Assembly: GCF_000012985.1 (NCBI RefSeq)
Contig: NC_007645.1
Location: 2,448,501-2,512,500, forward strand
Source: Hahella chejuensis KCTC 2396
GTDB taxonomy: Bacteria > Pseudomonadota > Gammaproteobacteria > Pseudomonadales > Oleiphilaceae
Direction: 5' to 3'
Length of the DNA stretch: 64,000 nucleotides
Under the pieces are notes generated by a model. That model saw only the letters and a list, made by a program, of their open reading frames with translations, was not told where the DNA came from and did no database searches. A program made the translations under genes and the position numbers. How positions within the stretch are numbered: the stretch's first letter is position 1; each line of letters begins with the position of its first letter. This document shows, one piece after another, positions 9,371 to 18,305 of this stretch.

Positions 9371-9555
9371 CACAGACTGCGGTTGCCTCTTATAGAAAAA
9401 GGTCGAATTTATCTTTTCTCGCTAAGCACTTACCTTTTGAGGTAAAGGCGCTGGCTTCTATCAGTGGATTGCCGGTCCCATCAAAGAATTACAAAAAGCC
9501 GTGTTTCGGGTGAAGGGCCTCCGAAATTGCGGTTTTGCTATATAACGGTTTATTT

Positions 9556-10485
9556 ATGATCGGCATCGAGCACATCAGTACGTATTTGCCAGAGGGACGA
9601 GTTAACAATCTGGAGCGTCAGGAGCAGTTCAACGTTAGTGAGACCTTTTTGACCGAGAAGACCGGTATGCGGTATCTGGCGGTAAAAGAGGAAGGGGAAG
9701 AGACCTCCGACTTGTGTGTAAAGGCGTTTCGACGTTTGGAGGGTGAGCTTGGGCCGCTTGCGAGCGATATCGAATGCCTTGTTGTCTGTACGCAAAACCC
9801 AGACGCCTATGGCGTTCCCCATGCTTCCGCAATAGTTCACGGCAAGCTCGGATTACCAGTTCATTGCGCCTGCTTTGACGTCTCTCTCGCCTGTTCAGGG
9901 TATGTCTACAGCGTCTCCATCGTGAAAGCCTTTATGGAAGCTAACGGCTACAAAAAAGGCGTTCTCATCACAGCGGACCCATATTCGAAAATTATCGATA
10001 TGTCCGACAAAAATACCTCTCTTCTTTTTGGCGACGCCGCTACCGCCACTTTATTCAGCGATAAGCCTAAATGGCGGATTGGCAAATGCGTTTTTGGTAC
10101 CGATGGCGCCCGCAACGCAGCCATACGCGTACGTGCGGAAGATCGGAAATTCGAGATGGCAGGTAGAGCAGTGCTCGACTTTTGCGCCAATGTCGTTCCT
10201 GAAAATATTCACGCCACTTTAGCTCAAAACGACTGTATTTTGGGCGACATCGACAAGTTCATCCTCCATCAAGGCAGCAAGTTCATCGTAGATATGGTGA
10301 TCAAACGCATGAAACTTGACCCCGCCAAAGTTCCCTTCGAAGCCGCTGATTACGGCAACACAGTCTCTTCTTCCATTCCAATGATTCTCGCCAATGAGAA
10401 AATGGCTAAGAAAGTGGTCATTTCTGGGTTTGGCGTAGGCTTGTCTTGGGGGAGTTGTGTACTTTCAAAAGCCTCTGATGGCTGA
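9556..10485 (+). CDS. 3-oxoacyl-ACP synthase III family protein (FabH-like)
   Basis: A 309-residue thiolase-fold condensing enzyme. The open frame extends to a TTG at 9535, but the ATG at 9556 (MIGIEHISTYLPE) fits the family start. The full catalytic triad is present: Cys113 in FDVSLACSGY, His238 in FILHQGSK and Asn268 in DYGNTVSSS, at nearly the positions seen in FabH. FabH-type enzymes condense an acyl-CoA with malonyl-ACP. In this cluster it sits between a WbpV-like and a WbpL-like gene, so it may make an acyl group placed on a sugar; that is inference. It shows no HMG-CoA synthase feature that can be confirmed by eye. Confidence 0.85.
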   Translation: MIGIEHISTYLPEGRVNNLERQEQFNVSETFLTEKTGMRYLAVKEEGEETSDLCVKAFRRLEGELGPLASDIECLVVCTQNPDAYGVPHASAIVHGKLGLPVHCACFDVSLACSGYVYSVSIVKAFMEANGYKKGVLITADPYSKIIDMSDKNTSLLFGDAATATLFSDKPKWRIGKCVFGTDGARNAAIRVRAEDRKFEMAGRAVLDFCANVVPENIHATLAQNDCILGDIDKFILHQGSKFIVDMVIKRMKLDPAKVPFEAADYGNTVSSSIPMILANEKMAKKVVISGFGVGLSWGSCVLSKASDG

Positions 10486-10760
10486 TATTCGCTGTTAGTG
10501 TGGGCTAAGTTGCCTGTTACAGATGGATACATTTTGGTGCTGATTATAGCGTCGCCGGTTATGTAAGCGCGCATTAAAACCTGTTAAACTTCGCGCCGCT
10601 GCTAGAGCCTCTGTAACAAAAAGTAATGTCGCATTGCTTGGAGAGCTTGCAGCTAGATAATTCGCGGCTTCTAGACGTTTGTCGCCTGTGTGACTTTTCC
10701 GTTGCATCGTCTTGGCGGCGAAGAAAGATAGCCTTATCACAGCTCTATACTCAATATGGA

Positions 10761-11786
10761 ATGAGTCTTGGATACTTTGGTTCTGCTTATTACCTTGGGC
10801 TTGGCTTCCTATACATTAACTGGATGGGCCACGAGTATGCGCTAGCAAACAAGGTGCTGGATGTTCCGAGCGCACGCAGCTCTCATTCTGCTCCCACCCC
10901 TAGAGGCGGCGGAGTTGCGATAGCCACTTGTATGCTAATAGCACTCCCCTTTTTAGAGATAAAGTACAGCGGGATCTTATGGTCCACTTTGGCGCTCCTG
11001 GCTTTGGTTGGTTACATCGACGATCACCGTGGCCTGGGTTTTAAAGTGCGTCTTCTGTTTCAGGTGGCGTGTGCATACTCGCTTATATGCTTCGTGAGTG
11101 AATTCGGTGACTTTCGCCTTTTTGCGAGGGATGGCTTTAATATTCCCAGTTGGGCGTCAATCCTGCTGGGGGTGTTGGGAATCGTCTGGGTTACGAACCT
11201 GTATAATTTCATGGATGGAATTGATGGAATTGCCGCTGCCGAAGCCATTTTTGTTGCACTGTCTTTAGGAGGAGTATACGCATACTCTGGAGAGCGTGAA
11301 TGGGCTGGTTTTATGCTGGCGGTTGCTGTGTCGAGTCTGGGCTTTTTATGTTGGAACTGGGCGCCGGCGAAGATATTTATGGGAGACATTGGGAGTGTTT
11401 CTTTAGGGTGGTTGTTCGGCGGAGCAATGCTAATTAGTGAGCGGGATACTCAAATTGGAATTTGGGTGTACCTTATTTTAATGGCTGCATTTATTGGCGA
11501 TGCAACCATTACATTGCTGGCTAGGCTTTTAAACCGGGAGAAGGTCTGGCTCCCACATCGCACCCATTTGTACCAGCTGATGAGCGTAAAGCTCGGAGAT
11601 CATCGTAAAGTTAATTATTTATTGATATTCGTTAATGTTGTGTGGTTGCTTCCCATGGCGTTATCCGCTTTCATGATGCCAGATTGGGCATGGGGCTTTG
11701 CGGTAGTAGCTTATTCTCCTCTTCTGCTGACTTGTGCAGTGACGAGGGGGCGACTGATTGAAAATTCCAAGGCTGAGGAATGTTAA
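10761..11786 (+). CDS. wbpL: WbpL-like polyprenyl-phosphate sugar-1-phosphate transferase (GT4/MraY family)
   Basis: A multispanning MraY-family transferase. The open frame begins at 10626, but its first 45 codons look non-membrane and unlike the family; the ATG at 10761 gives 341 residues, the normal WbpL length. Motifs are LDVPSARSSHSAPTPRGGG, a DDHRGLGFK loop, LYNFMDGIDGIAAAE, KIFMGDIGSVSLG and the C-terminal PHRTHLYQ that marks the WbpL subgroup. It probably primes undecaprenyl phosphate with QuiNAc- or FucNAc-1-phosphate made by the flanking WbpV- and WbpM-like enzymes. The wbpM-like gene follows immediately, so the two are translationally linked. Confidence 0.82.
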   Translation: MSLGYFGSAYYLGLGFLYINWMGHEYALANKVLDVPSARSSHSAPTPRGGGVAIATCMLIALPFLEIKYSGILWSTLALLALVGYIDDHRGLGFKVRLLFQVACAYSLICFVSEFGDFRLFARDGFNIPSWASILLGVLGIVWVTNLYNFMDGIDGIAAAEAIFVALSLGGVYAYSGEREWAGFMLAVAVSSLGFLCWNWAPAKIFMGDIGSVSLGWLFGGAMLISERDTQIGIWVYLILMAAFIGDATITLLARLLNREKVWLPHRTHLYQLMSVKLGDHRKVNYLLIFVNVVWLLPMALSAFMMPDWAWGFAVVAYSPLLLTCAVTRGRLIENSKAEEC

Positions 11787-11787
11787 A

Positions 11788-13704
11788 GTGCTGGAAACAC
11801 TGTTGAATGCCTCAAGGCGAACCAAACGGGTTTTTTCTGTAATTGCTGATTCACTATTTATTCTTTTTGCTTTCTGGGCTGCGATGAGTTTGCGGCTGGA
11901 TGAGGTGTATCTTAGTTTTGACGCAAATCAGGTTGGGGTACTTGGTGTTACTATTGCGACAAGCATTTTCTTTTTTGCTCGCCTTGGCTTGTATCGAGCA
12001 GTAATCCGCTTTATGAGCAACCATGCAATGATGGCGGTGTTTATCGGGGCCTCATTTTCGGGGCTGATGTTGGCGAGTATGGGCTTTTTAGTTAAGGCGT
12101 TTATTCCCAGATCTGTTCCTTTTATGTACTGGTGCTTTGTTCTCCTGATGGTTGGTGGGTCTAGAATGCTGGTCCGCGCTTATTTGCACAATAAGCTGAT
12201 TAAACCCAAGGAAAAGGTTGTTATATATGGCGCTGGCCATGCTGGCGTTCAATTGGCTATTGCTTTATCGCAGGGGAGCGATTATCAACCTGTATTGTAT
12301 GTGGATGACGACAAGCGTAAACAGGGAAGTATTGTGCAAGGGCTACATGTTTACTCCCCTGCTGAGCTTGATGAGCTTATCAAAGACTATAAAGTAAAGA
12401 AGGTTTTGTTGGCTATTAGTGATGCGCCACAAAGCACCAAACGTTTGATACTTCGGTTTCTTGAGCCTTTTCCTGTGGAGGTTCTTAAAATTCCCAGCTT
12501 TACAGATCTGATTGAAGGTAAGTCGAAAATTCAAGAACTCAGAAGTGTAGAAATTGAAGACTTATTGGGAAGAGACTGTGTCGAGCCGGATATGGACTTA
12601 ATGCTTTCATGTGCGCAAAACAAGAATGTTATGGTGACCGGAGCAGGTGGTTCCATAGGTTCCGAGTTGTGTCGCCAATTGGTCAGGCTAGCTCCTATTA
12701 AGCTGGTCCTTCTTGAGCAATCTGAATTTGCGCTTTATGAAATAACCAAGGCTCTATCGGAAATATGTGCGCTCCGGAATCTGCAGGTTGATCTGGTTCC
12801 TGTGTTAGGATCTGTCACCAACAAAGATTTAATCGGAAGTGTCGTCGCGAACTACGGTATACATACCCTTTACCATGCTGCGGCTTATAAACATGTTCCG
12901 ATTGTAGAGCGAAATGCTATCGAGGGCGCTAAAAATAACGTACTAGGCACCTATTACGCTGCCTTGGCGGCTAGAACACATGGGGTGGAAAAGTTCGTGC
13001 TCATTTCCACTGATAAGGCTGTAAAGCCTGTTAATGTTATGGGGCAGACTAAGCGTGCAGCTGAGATTATTGTTAGAAAAATGGCGGAAAAACCCTCTCA
13101 AACAACTTTTTGCTCAGTAAGATTTGGCAATGTGCTTGGTTCTTCTGGATCTGTTGTTCCGTTATTTCGTGATCAGATCAAGAGAGGCGGACCTGTGACA
13201 GTCACTCACCCGGATGTGACGAGATTTTTTATGACTATTCCGGAAGCCGCTCAATTGGTGATACAAGCGGGAGGAATGGCTGATGGCGATGGTGAGGTGT
13301 TCGTATTGGATATGGGAACTCCAATTAAAATAAAAGACCTGGCGTATAAGATGGTCCATCTCATGGGGCTGGATGTTAAGGATGAAGATAACCCTGATGG
13401 TAATATTGAAATAGTTTATACGGGGCTGCGTCAGGGGGAAAAGCTTCATGAGCAGCTTTTTGATGAGGACGATGGGTTCGGCACTTCTCATAGTCGAATT
13501 TGGCGGGCCAGGCAGTCCAGAATGAGAGACTTTAATATGGAAAGTTACGCTGTAGCCCTTCTCAAGGCGTGCGAAGCACAATTGGAAGAGGTCGTGAAAA
13601 AGCTGCTGTTGCAAATTGTGGATAGTGACGCTGTGCAAGATCAAGGCTACCAAAATGTCGCGCTAACTCAATACCAGGGCAATGTTGTTGGCCTCGTTAA
13701 GTAA
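11788..13704 (+). CDS. wbpM: WbpM-like membrane nucleotide-sugar 4,6-dehydratase
   Basis: About 638 residues if started at the GTG at 11788, which has GAGGA about nine bases upstream and follows the wbpL stop directly. A TTG at 11758 would overlap the upstream gene. Four N-terminal membrane segments (about residues 15-140) precede a Rossmann-like domain (VVIYGAGHAGVQLAIAL) and the catalytic SDR domain, with VTGAGGSIGSELCRQL and STDKAVKPVNVMGQTKR, where Met and Lys form the active site of this family. It converts UDP-GlcNAc to the 4-keto-6-deoxy intermediate at the inner membrane. Length and domain order match WbpM/CapD proteins. Confidence 0.88.
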   Translation: MLETLLNASRRTKRVFSVIADSLFILFAFWAAMSLRLDEVYLSFDANQVGVLGVTIATSIFFFARLGLYRAVIRFMSNHAMMAVFIGASFSGLMLASMGFLVKAFIPRSVPFMYWCFVLLMVGGSRMLVRAYLHNKLIKPKEKVVIYGAGHAGVQLAIALSQGSDYQPVLYVDDDKRKQGSIVQGLHVYSPAELDELIKDYKVKKVLLAISDAPQSTKRLILRFLEPFPVEVLKIPSFTDLIEGKSKIQELRSVEIEDLLGRDCVEPDMDLMLSCAQNKNVMVTGAGGSIGSELCRQLVRLAPIKLVLLEQSEFALYEITKALSEICALRNLQVDLVPVLGSVTNKDLIGSVVANYGIHTLYHAAAYKHVPIVERNAIEGAKNNVLGTYYAALAARTHGVEKFVLISTDKAVKPVNVMGQTKRAAEIIVRKMAEKPSQTTFCSVRFGNVLGSSGSVVPLFRDQIKRGGPVTVTHPDVTRFFMTIPEAAQLVIQAGGMADGDGEVFVLDMGTPIKIKDLAYKMVHLMGLDVKDEDNPDGNIEIVYTGLRQGEKLHEQLFDEDDGFGTSHSRIWRARQSRMRDFNMESYAVALLKACEAQLEEVVKKLLLQIVDSDAVQDQGYQNVALTQYQGNVVGLVK

Positions 13705-13830
13705 GCTTGTAGAGGGGCTTTTGTCACTTTTGGTTATTCCTGTTTATCTGATTTGATTTGTTCAAAGTGGTGTAGCCATCACTAATATATTCTGCTGTAT
13801 GGCTTCCGCCATTAATTATGAGTGTAGATT

Positions 13831-14895
13831 ATGAAGATATTGGTAACCGGTGGAGCTGGATTTATTGGTTCCGCTGTTGTTAGGTATATTATTAACTGTA
13901 CTGGTGACAGTGTTGTAAATGTAGACAAGCTAACCTATGCCGGTAATTTGGATAATTTGTCTAACATTGAAAATAGCGAACGCTATGAATTTGTACAAGC
14001 GGATATTTGTGATAGGGCCGTTATAGCTAATGTGCTCTCAAGCTATAAGCCTGACGCTGTTATGCATCTGGCCGCTGAGTCGCATGTAGACCGTTCAATT
14101 GATGGTCCAGGCGATTTTATTCAGACAAACATTGTCGGGACTTATACCTTGTTGGAAGAGTCTCGCAAATACTGGCTGAAAATGCCGACAGAGCGAAAAA
14201 ACGCATTTCGCTTTCACCATATCTCTACTGATGAGGTATTTGGGGATCTGGATGGCGTTACTGATCTTTTTACTGAAGATACGCCATATGCGCCTAGTTC
14301 CCCTTATTCCGCGAGCAAAGCCAGCTCTGACCATCTGGTTAGAGCATGGGGACGAACTTATGGTTTGCCAGTGATTGTGACAAACTGCTCGAATAACTAT
14401 GGTCCATACCACTTCCCTGAGAAACTCATCCCCCTCATGATTCTCAATGCGCTTGAGGGACGTCCTCTGCCCGTATATGGGAAGGGGGATCAAATAAGGG
14501 ATTGGCTATATGTCGAGGACCATGCTGCTGCGCTATACAAAGTGGTGAGCGAAGGTGTTGTAGGAGAGACCTACAATATTGGTGGCCATAACGAGAAAAA
14601 GAATATTGAAGTTGTTCAGGCAATCTGCCAGTTATTAGAGGAGCTGGTTCCTAATAAACCTCAAGGCGTATCGTGTTATCAAGACTTGATTTCTTTCGTA
14701 AAAGATCGCCCAGGGCACGATGTGCGTTACGCCATTGATGCGTCAAAAATCCAACGGGAGTTGGGGTGGGTTCCTGCGGAGACGTTTGAGAGCGGACTCA
14801 GAAAAACCGTTGAATGGTATTTGACTAATAGTGCCTGGTGGCAAAGAGTGCTTGATGGTTCATACAAGGGGGAGAGATTGGGTCTTGGTTACTAG
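13831..14895 (+). CDS. rfbB: dTDP-glucose 4,6-dehydratase
   Basis: The second enzyme of dTDP-L-rhamnose synthesis, turning dTDP-glucose into the 4-keto-6-deoxy intermediate with bound NAD. At 354 residues it has the expected length. [14 protein letters not shown] is the cofactor loop, [12 protein letters not shown] and STDEVFGDL are family signatures holding the catalytic acid pair, and [15 protein letters not shown] contains the Tyr-Lys pair. It opens a four-gene rhamnose set in the order B-A-C-D. A 126-base gap separates it from wbpM, so it may have its own promoter. Confidence 0.95.
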   Translation: MKILVTGGAGFIGSAVVRYIINCTGDSVVNVDKLTYAGNLDNLSNIENSERYEFVQADICDRAVIANVLSSYKPDAVMHLAAESHVDRSIDGPGDFIQTNIVGTYTLLEESRKYWLKMPTERKNAFRFHHISTDEVFGDLDGVTDLFTEDTPYAPSSPYSASKASSDHLVRAWGRTYGLPVIVTNCSNNYGPYHFPEKLIPLMILNALEGRPLPVYGKGDQIRDWLYVEDHAAALYKVVSEGVVGETYNIGGHNEKKNIEVVQAICQLLEELVPNKPQGVSCYQDLISFVKDRPGHDVRYAIDASKIQRELGWVPAETFESGLRKTVEWYLTNSAWWQRVLDGSYKGERLGLGY

Positions 14896-14978
14896 AGGCC
14901 ATATCTTTTTGTTGGGATGCGGTAAGCGTATAAGATCGCTTGGTTTTTAATTAGTGTGGCGGGGAACAGGTAGTTAGG

Positions 14979-15851
14979 ATGAAAGGTATTGTATTGGCGG
15001 GTGGTTCAGGAACGCGGCTGCACCCGATCACGCGGGGAGTATCCAAGCAATTGCTCCCAATCTACGATAAACCGATGATTTACTACCCTATTTCAGTATT
15101 AATGCTGGCTGGAATCAGGGATATCCTCATCATATCGACTCCGGATGATTTGCCTTACTTCAAAAAGATGTTGGGAGACGGTGCGGATTTTGGCGTAACG
15201 CTTGCGTACGCTGAGCAGCCATCCCCCGATGGCCTCGCGCAGGCCTTTATAATCGGTGAAGATTTCATTGGCGACGACAGTGTGTGTTTGGTGTTGGGCG
15301 ATAATATTTTTTATGGGGAACACTTTTCCGATAAATTGAAAATCGCTGCTCAAAAGGACAAGGGCGCTACAGTTTTTGGCTATTTTGTGAATGATCCTGA
15401 GCGGTTTGGCGTCGTTGAATTTGATCCACAAGGAAGGGCTGTTTCTATCGAAGAAAAGCCTGAGAGTCCTAAATCAAACTATGCGGTGACAGGCCTGTAC
15501 TTCTACGATAATGACGTGGTGAGTATAGCTAAGTCGGTTCGCCCCTCAGAAAGGGGGGAGCTTGAGATAACTTCTGTCAACAAAGTATACCTCGAACGCG
15601 GTGATCTCAATGTGACTCAGCTGGGTCGTGGATTTGCTTGGCTGGATACAGGGACCCACGACAGCTTGCTGGAAGCTGCGCACTTTGTGAAAACAATTGA
15701 GTCTAGACAGGGGCTCAAGATAGCGTGCTTAGAGGAAATTGCTTTTCATAATGGATGGCTAACGAAAGAAAGGCTGCTGGAACAAGCAAGTATGCTTTCA
15801 AAGACCGGATATGGTCAGTACTTGATGCACTTGGTTAAAAAGCAACTTTGA
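14979..15851 (+). CDS. rfbA: Glucose-1-phosphate thymidylyltransferase
   Basis: The first enzyme of the rhamnose pathway: it joins dTTP and glucose-1-phosphate to give dTDP-glucose. It is 290 residues long. The N-terminal nucleotidyltransferase signature [20 protein letters not shown] is complete, followed by [17 protein letters not shown] and the metal-binding [10 protein letters not shown]. It is separated from rfbB by 83 bases and lies 11 bases before rfbC. RmlA enzymes are usually feedback-inhibited by dTDP-rhamnose; this is family knowledge, not seen here. Confidence 0.96.
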   Translation: MKGIVLAGGSGTRLHPITRGVSKQLLPIYDKPMIYYPISVLMLAGIRDILIISTPDDLPYFKKMLGDGADFGVTLAYAEQPSPDGLAQAFIIGEDFIGDDSVCLVLGDNIFYGEHFSDKLKIAAQKDKGATVFGYFVNDPERFGVVEFDPQGRAVSIEEKPESPKSNYAVTGLYFYDNDVVSIAKSVRPSERGELEITSVNKVYLERGDLNVTQLGRGFAWLDTGTHDSLLEAAHFVKTIESRQGLKIACLEEIAFHNGWLTKERLLEQASMLSKTGYGQYLMHLVKKQL

Positions 15852-15862
15852 TATAAGAGATT

Positions 15863-16402
15863 ATGAAAGTTATACAGACGAAGTTGAGCGGCGTTGTGAT
15901 TATTGAGCCCAGAGTATTTGGTGACCACCGCGGTTTTTTTATGGAAACCTATCAGGTTGCCAGATATCGTAATGAAGCTGGAATTGAGTTGGAGTTTGTG
16001 CAAGACAATCACTCACGTTCTGGGCGTGGAGTCCTGCGAGGGCTGCATTTTCAGAAGACTAAGCCCCAGGGCAAATTGGTCAGAGTGACTCAGGGGGAGG
16101 TTTTTGATGTAGCGGTAGATTTGCGCAAAGGGTCGTCTACTTATGGTCAGTGGGAGGGCGTTATTCTCTCAGGAGAAAATCATCTTCAGTTTTACATACC
16201 CCCGGGATTCGCACATGGCTTCTGTGTATTAAGTGAGACAGCAGACTTTCAATACAAGTGCACGGATTATTATGATCCAGCGGATGAAGGTGGTTTGATA
16301 TGGAATGATCCCGATATTGGTATAGTCTGGCCTATAGAGAGTCCAAACTTATCTCAAAAGGATTTGGCTCTGCCAACTTTGCGTGAGATAGGAGGTGACT
16401 AA
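15863..16402 (+). CDS. rfbC: dTDP-4-dehydrorhamnose 3,5-epimerase
   Basis: A 179-residue cupin that epimerises C3 and C5 of the 4-keto intermediate. The family pattern is clear: EPRVFGDHRGFFMETY near the N-terminus, DNHSRSGRGVLRGLHFQ with the catalytic histidine, VRVTQGEVFDVAVDLRKGS in the barrel, and PPGFAHGFCVLSE. Its stop codon overlaps the rfbD start by one base (TAATG), which indicates translational coupling. Confidence 0.96.
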   Translation: MKVIQTKLSGVVIIEPRVFGDHRGFFMETYQVARYRNEAGIELEFVQDNHSRSGRGVLRGLHFQKTKPQGKLVRVTQGEVFDVAVDLRKGSSTYGQWEGVILSGENHLQFYIPPGFAHGFCVLSETADFQYKCTDYYDPADEGGLIWNDPDIGIVWPIESPNLSQKDLALPTLREIGGD

Positions 16403-17313
16403 TGGAAATTATGGTGACTGGCGCAACCGGGCAGTTAGGTTGGGAGTTGGCTAGAAGCTTATCAATGCTCGGAAGAGTTCGTGCTCTTGGTCGTAATCAG
16501 TGTGATTTGAATGATCCCGGTTCGCTGAGGGCCGTGGTAAGAGATATTAAGCCAGATGTGATTGTAAATGCGGCCGCCTATACTGCCGTAGATAAAGCTG
16601 AGTCGGATAGGGGTGGGGCTATGCGCGTAAACTCTGATTCAGTTGCGGTTTTAGCCGAGGAGGCTAAGAATTGCGGAGCGTTGTTTGTCCACTATTCAAC
16701 AGACTACGTTTTTAATGGTGAGAAAGGCGCGCCTTATGTAGAGGTTGATCCGGTTTGCCCAATAAATACCTACGGCTACAGTAAGCTTTCTGGGGAAAAT
16801 CTAATACGGCAGGTTGATGGAAACTATCTGATCTTTCGGACTAGTTGGGTATATGCATCGCGGGGGAAGAACTTTCTGCTGACCATGCTTAACTTGGCTC
16901 AAACTAAAGAAGTCTTGAGTGTTGTGTCGGATCAACGAGGGGCTCCGACATGGGCGCGCGATTTGGCGCAAATGACTTTGTTATCCGTCTATAAGTCAAT
17001 CCATGCTATTCACAACAACTCCTTTAAGTCAGGGATATACAATTTAGCTTCCTCGGGCGAAACTTCTTGGCATGGCTTTGCATCTTATCTTATTGAGGAG
17101 TTTAAGAGTCAGTCAGGTGGCGGGGCTGGCCAAGTACTGGTTAAGGATATTAATAAGGTAACGTCCGACTTCTATAAGACCGATGCGACCAGGCCTGCAT
17201 ATTCAAAGTTGGATGCGACTAAGTTTGAAGACGAATTCCAGGTTTTTATGCCGGACTGGAAAGATTCATGTCGTTTGTGTATCGCCGATATAATTGCTGG
17301 TTTGACGAGATAG
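16402..17313 (+). CDS. rfbD: dTDP-4-dehydrorhamnose reductase
   Basis: The last step of dTDP-L-rhamnose synthesis, an NAD(P)H-dependent reduction. It is 303 residues long, with GATGQLGWEL as the cofactor loop, NAAAYTAVDKAESD, STDYVFNGEK and YGYSKLSGEN carrying the catalytic Tyr-x3-Lys. Start and stop are shared with rfbC by one base. The cell can therefore make the rhamnose donor entirely from this window, and the glycosyltransferase that follows is a natural user. Confidence 0.95.
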   Translation: MEIMVTGATGQLGWELARSLSMLGRVRALGRNQCDLNDPGSLRAVVRDIKPDVIVNAAAYTAVDKAESDRGGAMRVNSDSVAVLAEEAKNCGALFVHYSTDYVFNGEKGAPYVEVDPVCPINTYGYSKLSGENLIRQVDGNYLIFRTSWVYASRGKNFLLTMLNLAQTKEVLSVVSDQRGAPTWARDLAQMTLLSVYKSIHAIHNNSFKSGIYNLASSGETSWHGFASYLIEEFKSQSGGGAGQVLVKDINKVTSDFYKTDATRPAYSKLDATKFEDEFQVFMPDWKDSCRLCIADIIAGLTR

Positions 17314-17444
17314 TAGTAAGTAAGTTATTTCCTCCCCCTCCTTTTTGTTTTTATCTGAGCGGAATTAAAGTGAGAGGGCGATATGTGTGTAAAAGAGGTA
17401 TAAGCACTTTAGTATACGTCTTGGTCTAGTAAGGGTTTAAGTAC

Positions 17445-18281
17445 ATGGTGAGTGAAGTGAGAAAAGATGACTCATCCAATCTGACTGTATCGTGCGTGGT
17501 ATTTGACTCAGACTATGACTTGCTTGGTAGATGTCTCACATCATTATCTGACTCAAGCCTTCAACTGGGAATTCAGGTGAGGGTTATAGTTGTAAATAAC
17601 TCTGAAAGCTGCGATCTGAAGCTCAAATCGTTTTTGGCGAAGCTGGAAAGCAAGTTCTCGTTTTCTCTTGAGTTAATATCCAGACATGGAAATGTTGGGT
17701 ATGCCAAGGGAAACAATCTCGCTTTTGATAGGATTAACTCTACCTATCACCTGATACTGAACCCGGATGTTATTCTAGCCCCTGACACGCTAACTAGAGG
17801 CTTGGCATTGTTGGATGCGGATAGCAGTTTATCGCTTGTATCGCCTGCGTCCTTTGATTATCTTTGCGGACCAATTCAGTACCTATGCAAACGCTACCCT
17901 TCCTTTCTAGTCCTTTTTCTCCGTTTTATTAAGTCACCATGGCTAAATGCTCGTTTTAGTCGCGCACTATCGGAGTATGAATATAGACAAGAGACTGACT
18001 CTGGAGTCAGCTTTTCTCCCGAGATAGTCAGCGGCTGTTTTATGTTGTGTCGAACTTCGGCTTTGAAGAAAGTGGGCGGTTTTGACGAGCGCTTTTTTTT
18101 ATACTTTGAAGACTTTGATCTATCGCTGAGGATGGGGAAAGTTGGTAAAGTGGTTTATTTGCCGGAAATGAAAATTCAGCATTATGGGGGAGGCGCAGGG
18201 CGCAAAGGATGGAAGCACGTTAGAATGTTTATCGTGTCTGCTGCTAAGTTTTTTCATAAGCACGGCCTAAAGTGGATCTGA
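17445..18281 (+). CDS. Glycosyltransferase family 2, rhamnosyltransferase-like
   Basis: A 278-residue GT-A enzyme. The N-terminal sheet (TVSCVVFDSD), RHGNVGYAKGNNLAF and the metal/nucleotide site LILNPDVIL are typical. The distal GCFMLCRTSALKKVGGFDE and YFEDFDLSLRM give the acceptor-side ED-D motif of the WbbL-like rhamnosyltransferase group. Position directly after rfbD supports transfer of rhamnose from dTDP-rhamnose to the growing lipid-linked oligosaccharide. Other deoxy-sugar donors remain possible. The 131 bases between rfbD and this gene show no open frame or clear terminator. Confidence 0.8.
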   Translation: MVSEVRKDDSSNLTVSCVVFDSDYDLLGRCLTSLSDSSLQLGIQVRVIVVNNSESCDLKLKSFLAKLESKFSFSLELISRHGNVGYAKGNNLAFDRINSTYHLILNPDVILAPDTLTRGLALLDADSSLSLVSPASFDYLCGPIQYLCKRYPSFLVLFLRFIKSPWLNARFSRALSEYEYRQETDSGVSFSPEIVSGCFMLCRTSALKKVGGFDERFFLYFEDFDLSLRMGKVGKVVYLPEMKIQHYGGGAGRKGWKHVRMFIVSAAKFFHKHGLKWI

Positions 18282-18305
18282 TTTTATCAATTTTGGGGAG
18301 TAGCA

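Noticed and set aside
10626-10760. N-terminal 45-codon extension of the WbpL-like protein
   Set aside because: It reads as a charged, Cys-rich stretch unlike the family, and the ATG at 10761 restores the normal length and starts with a membrane helix.
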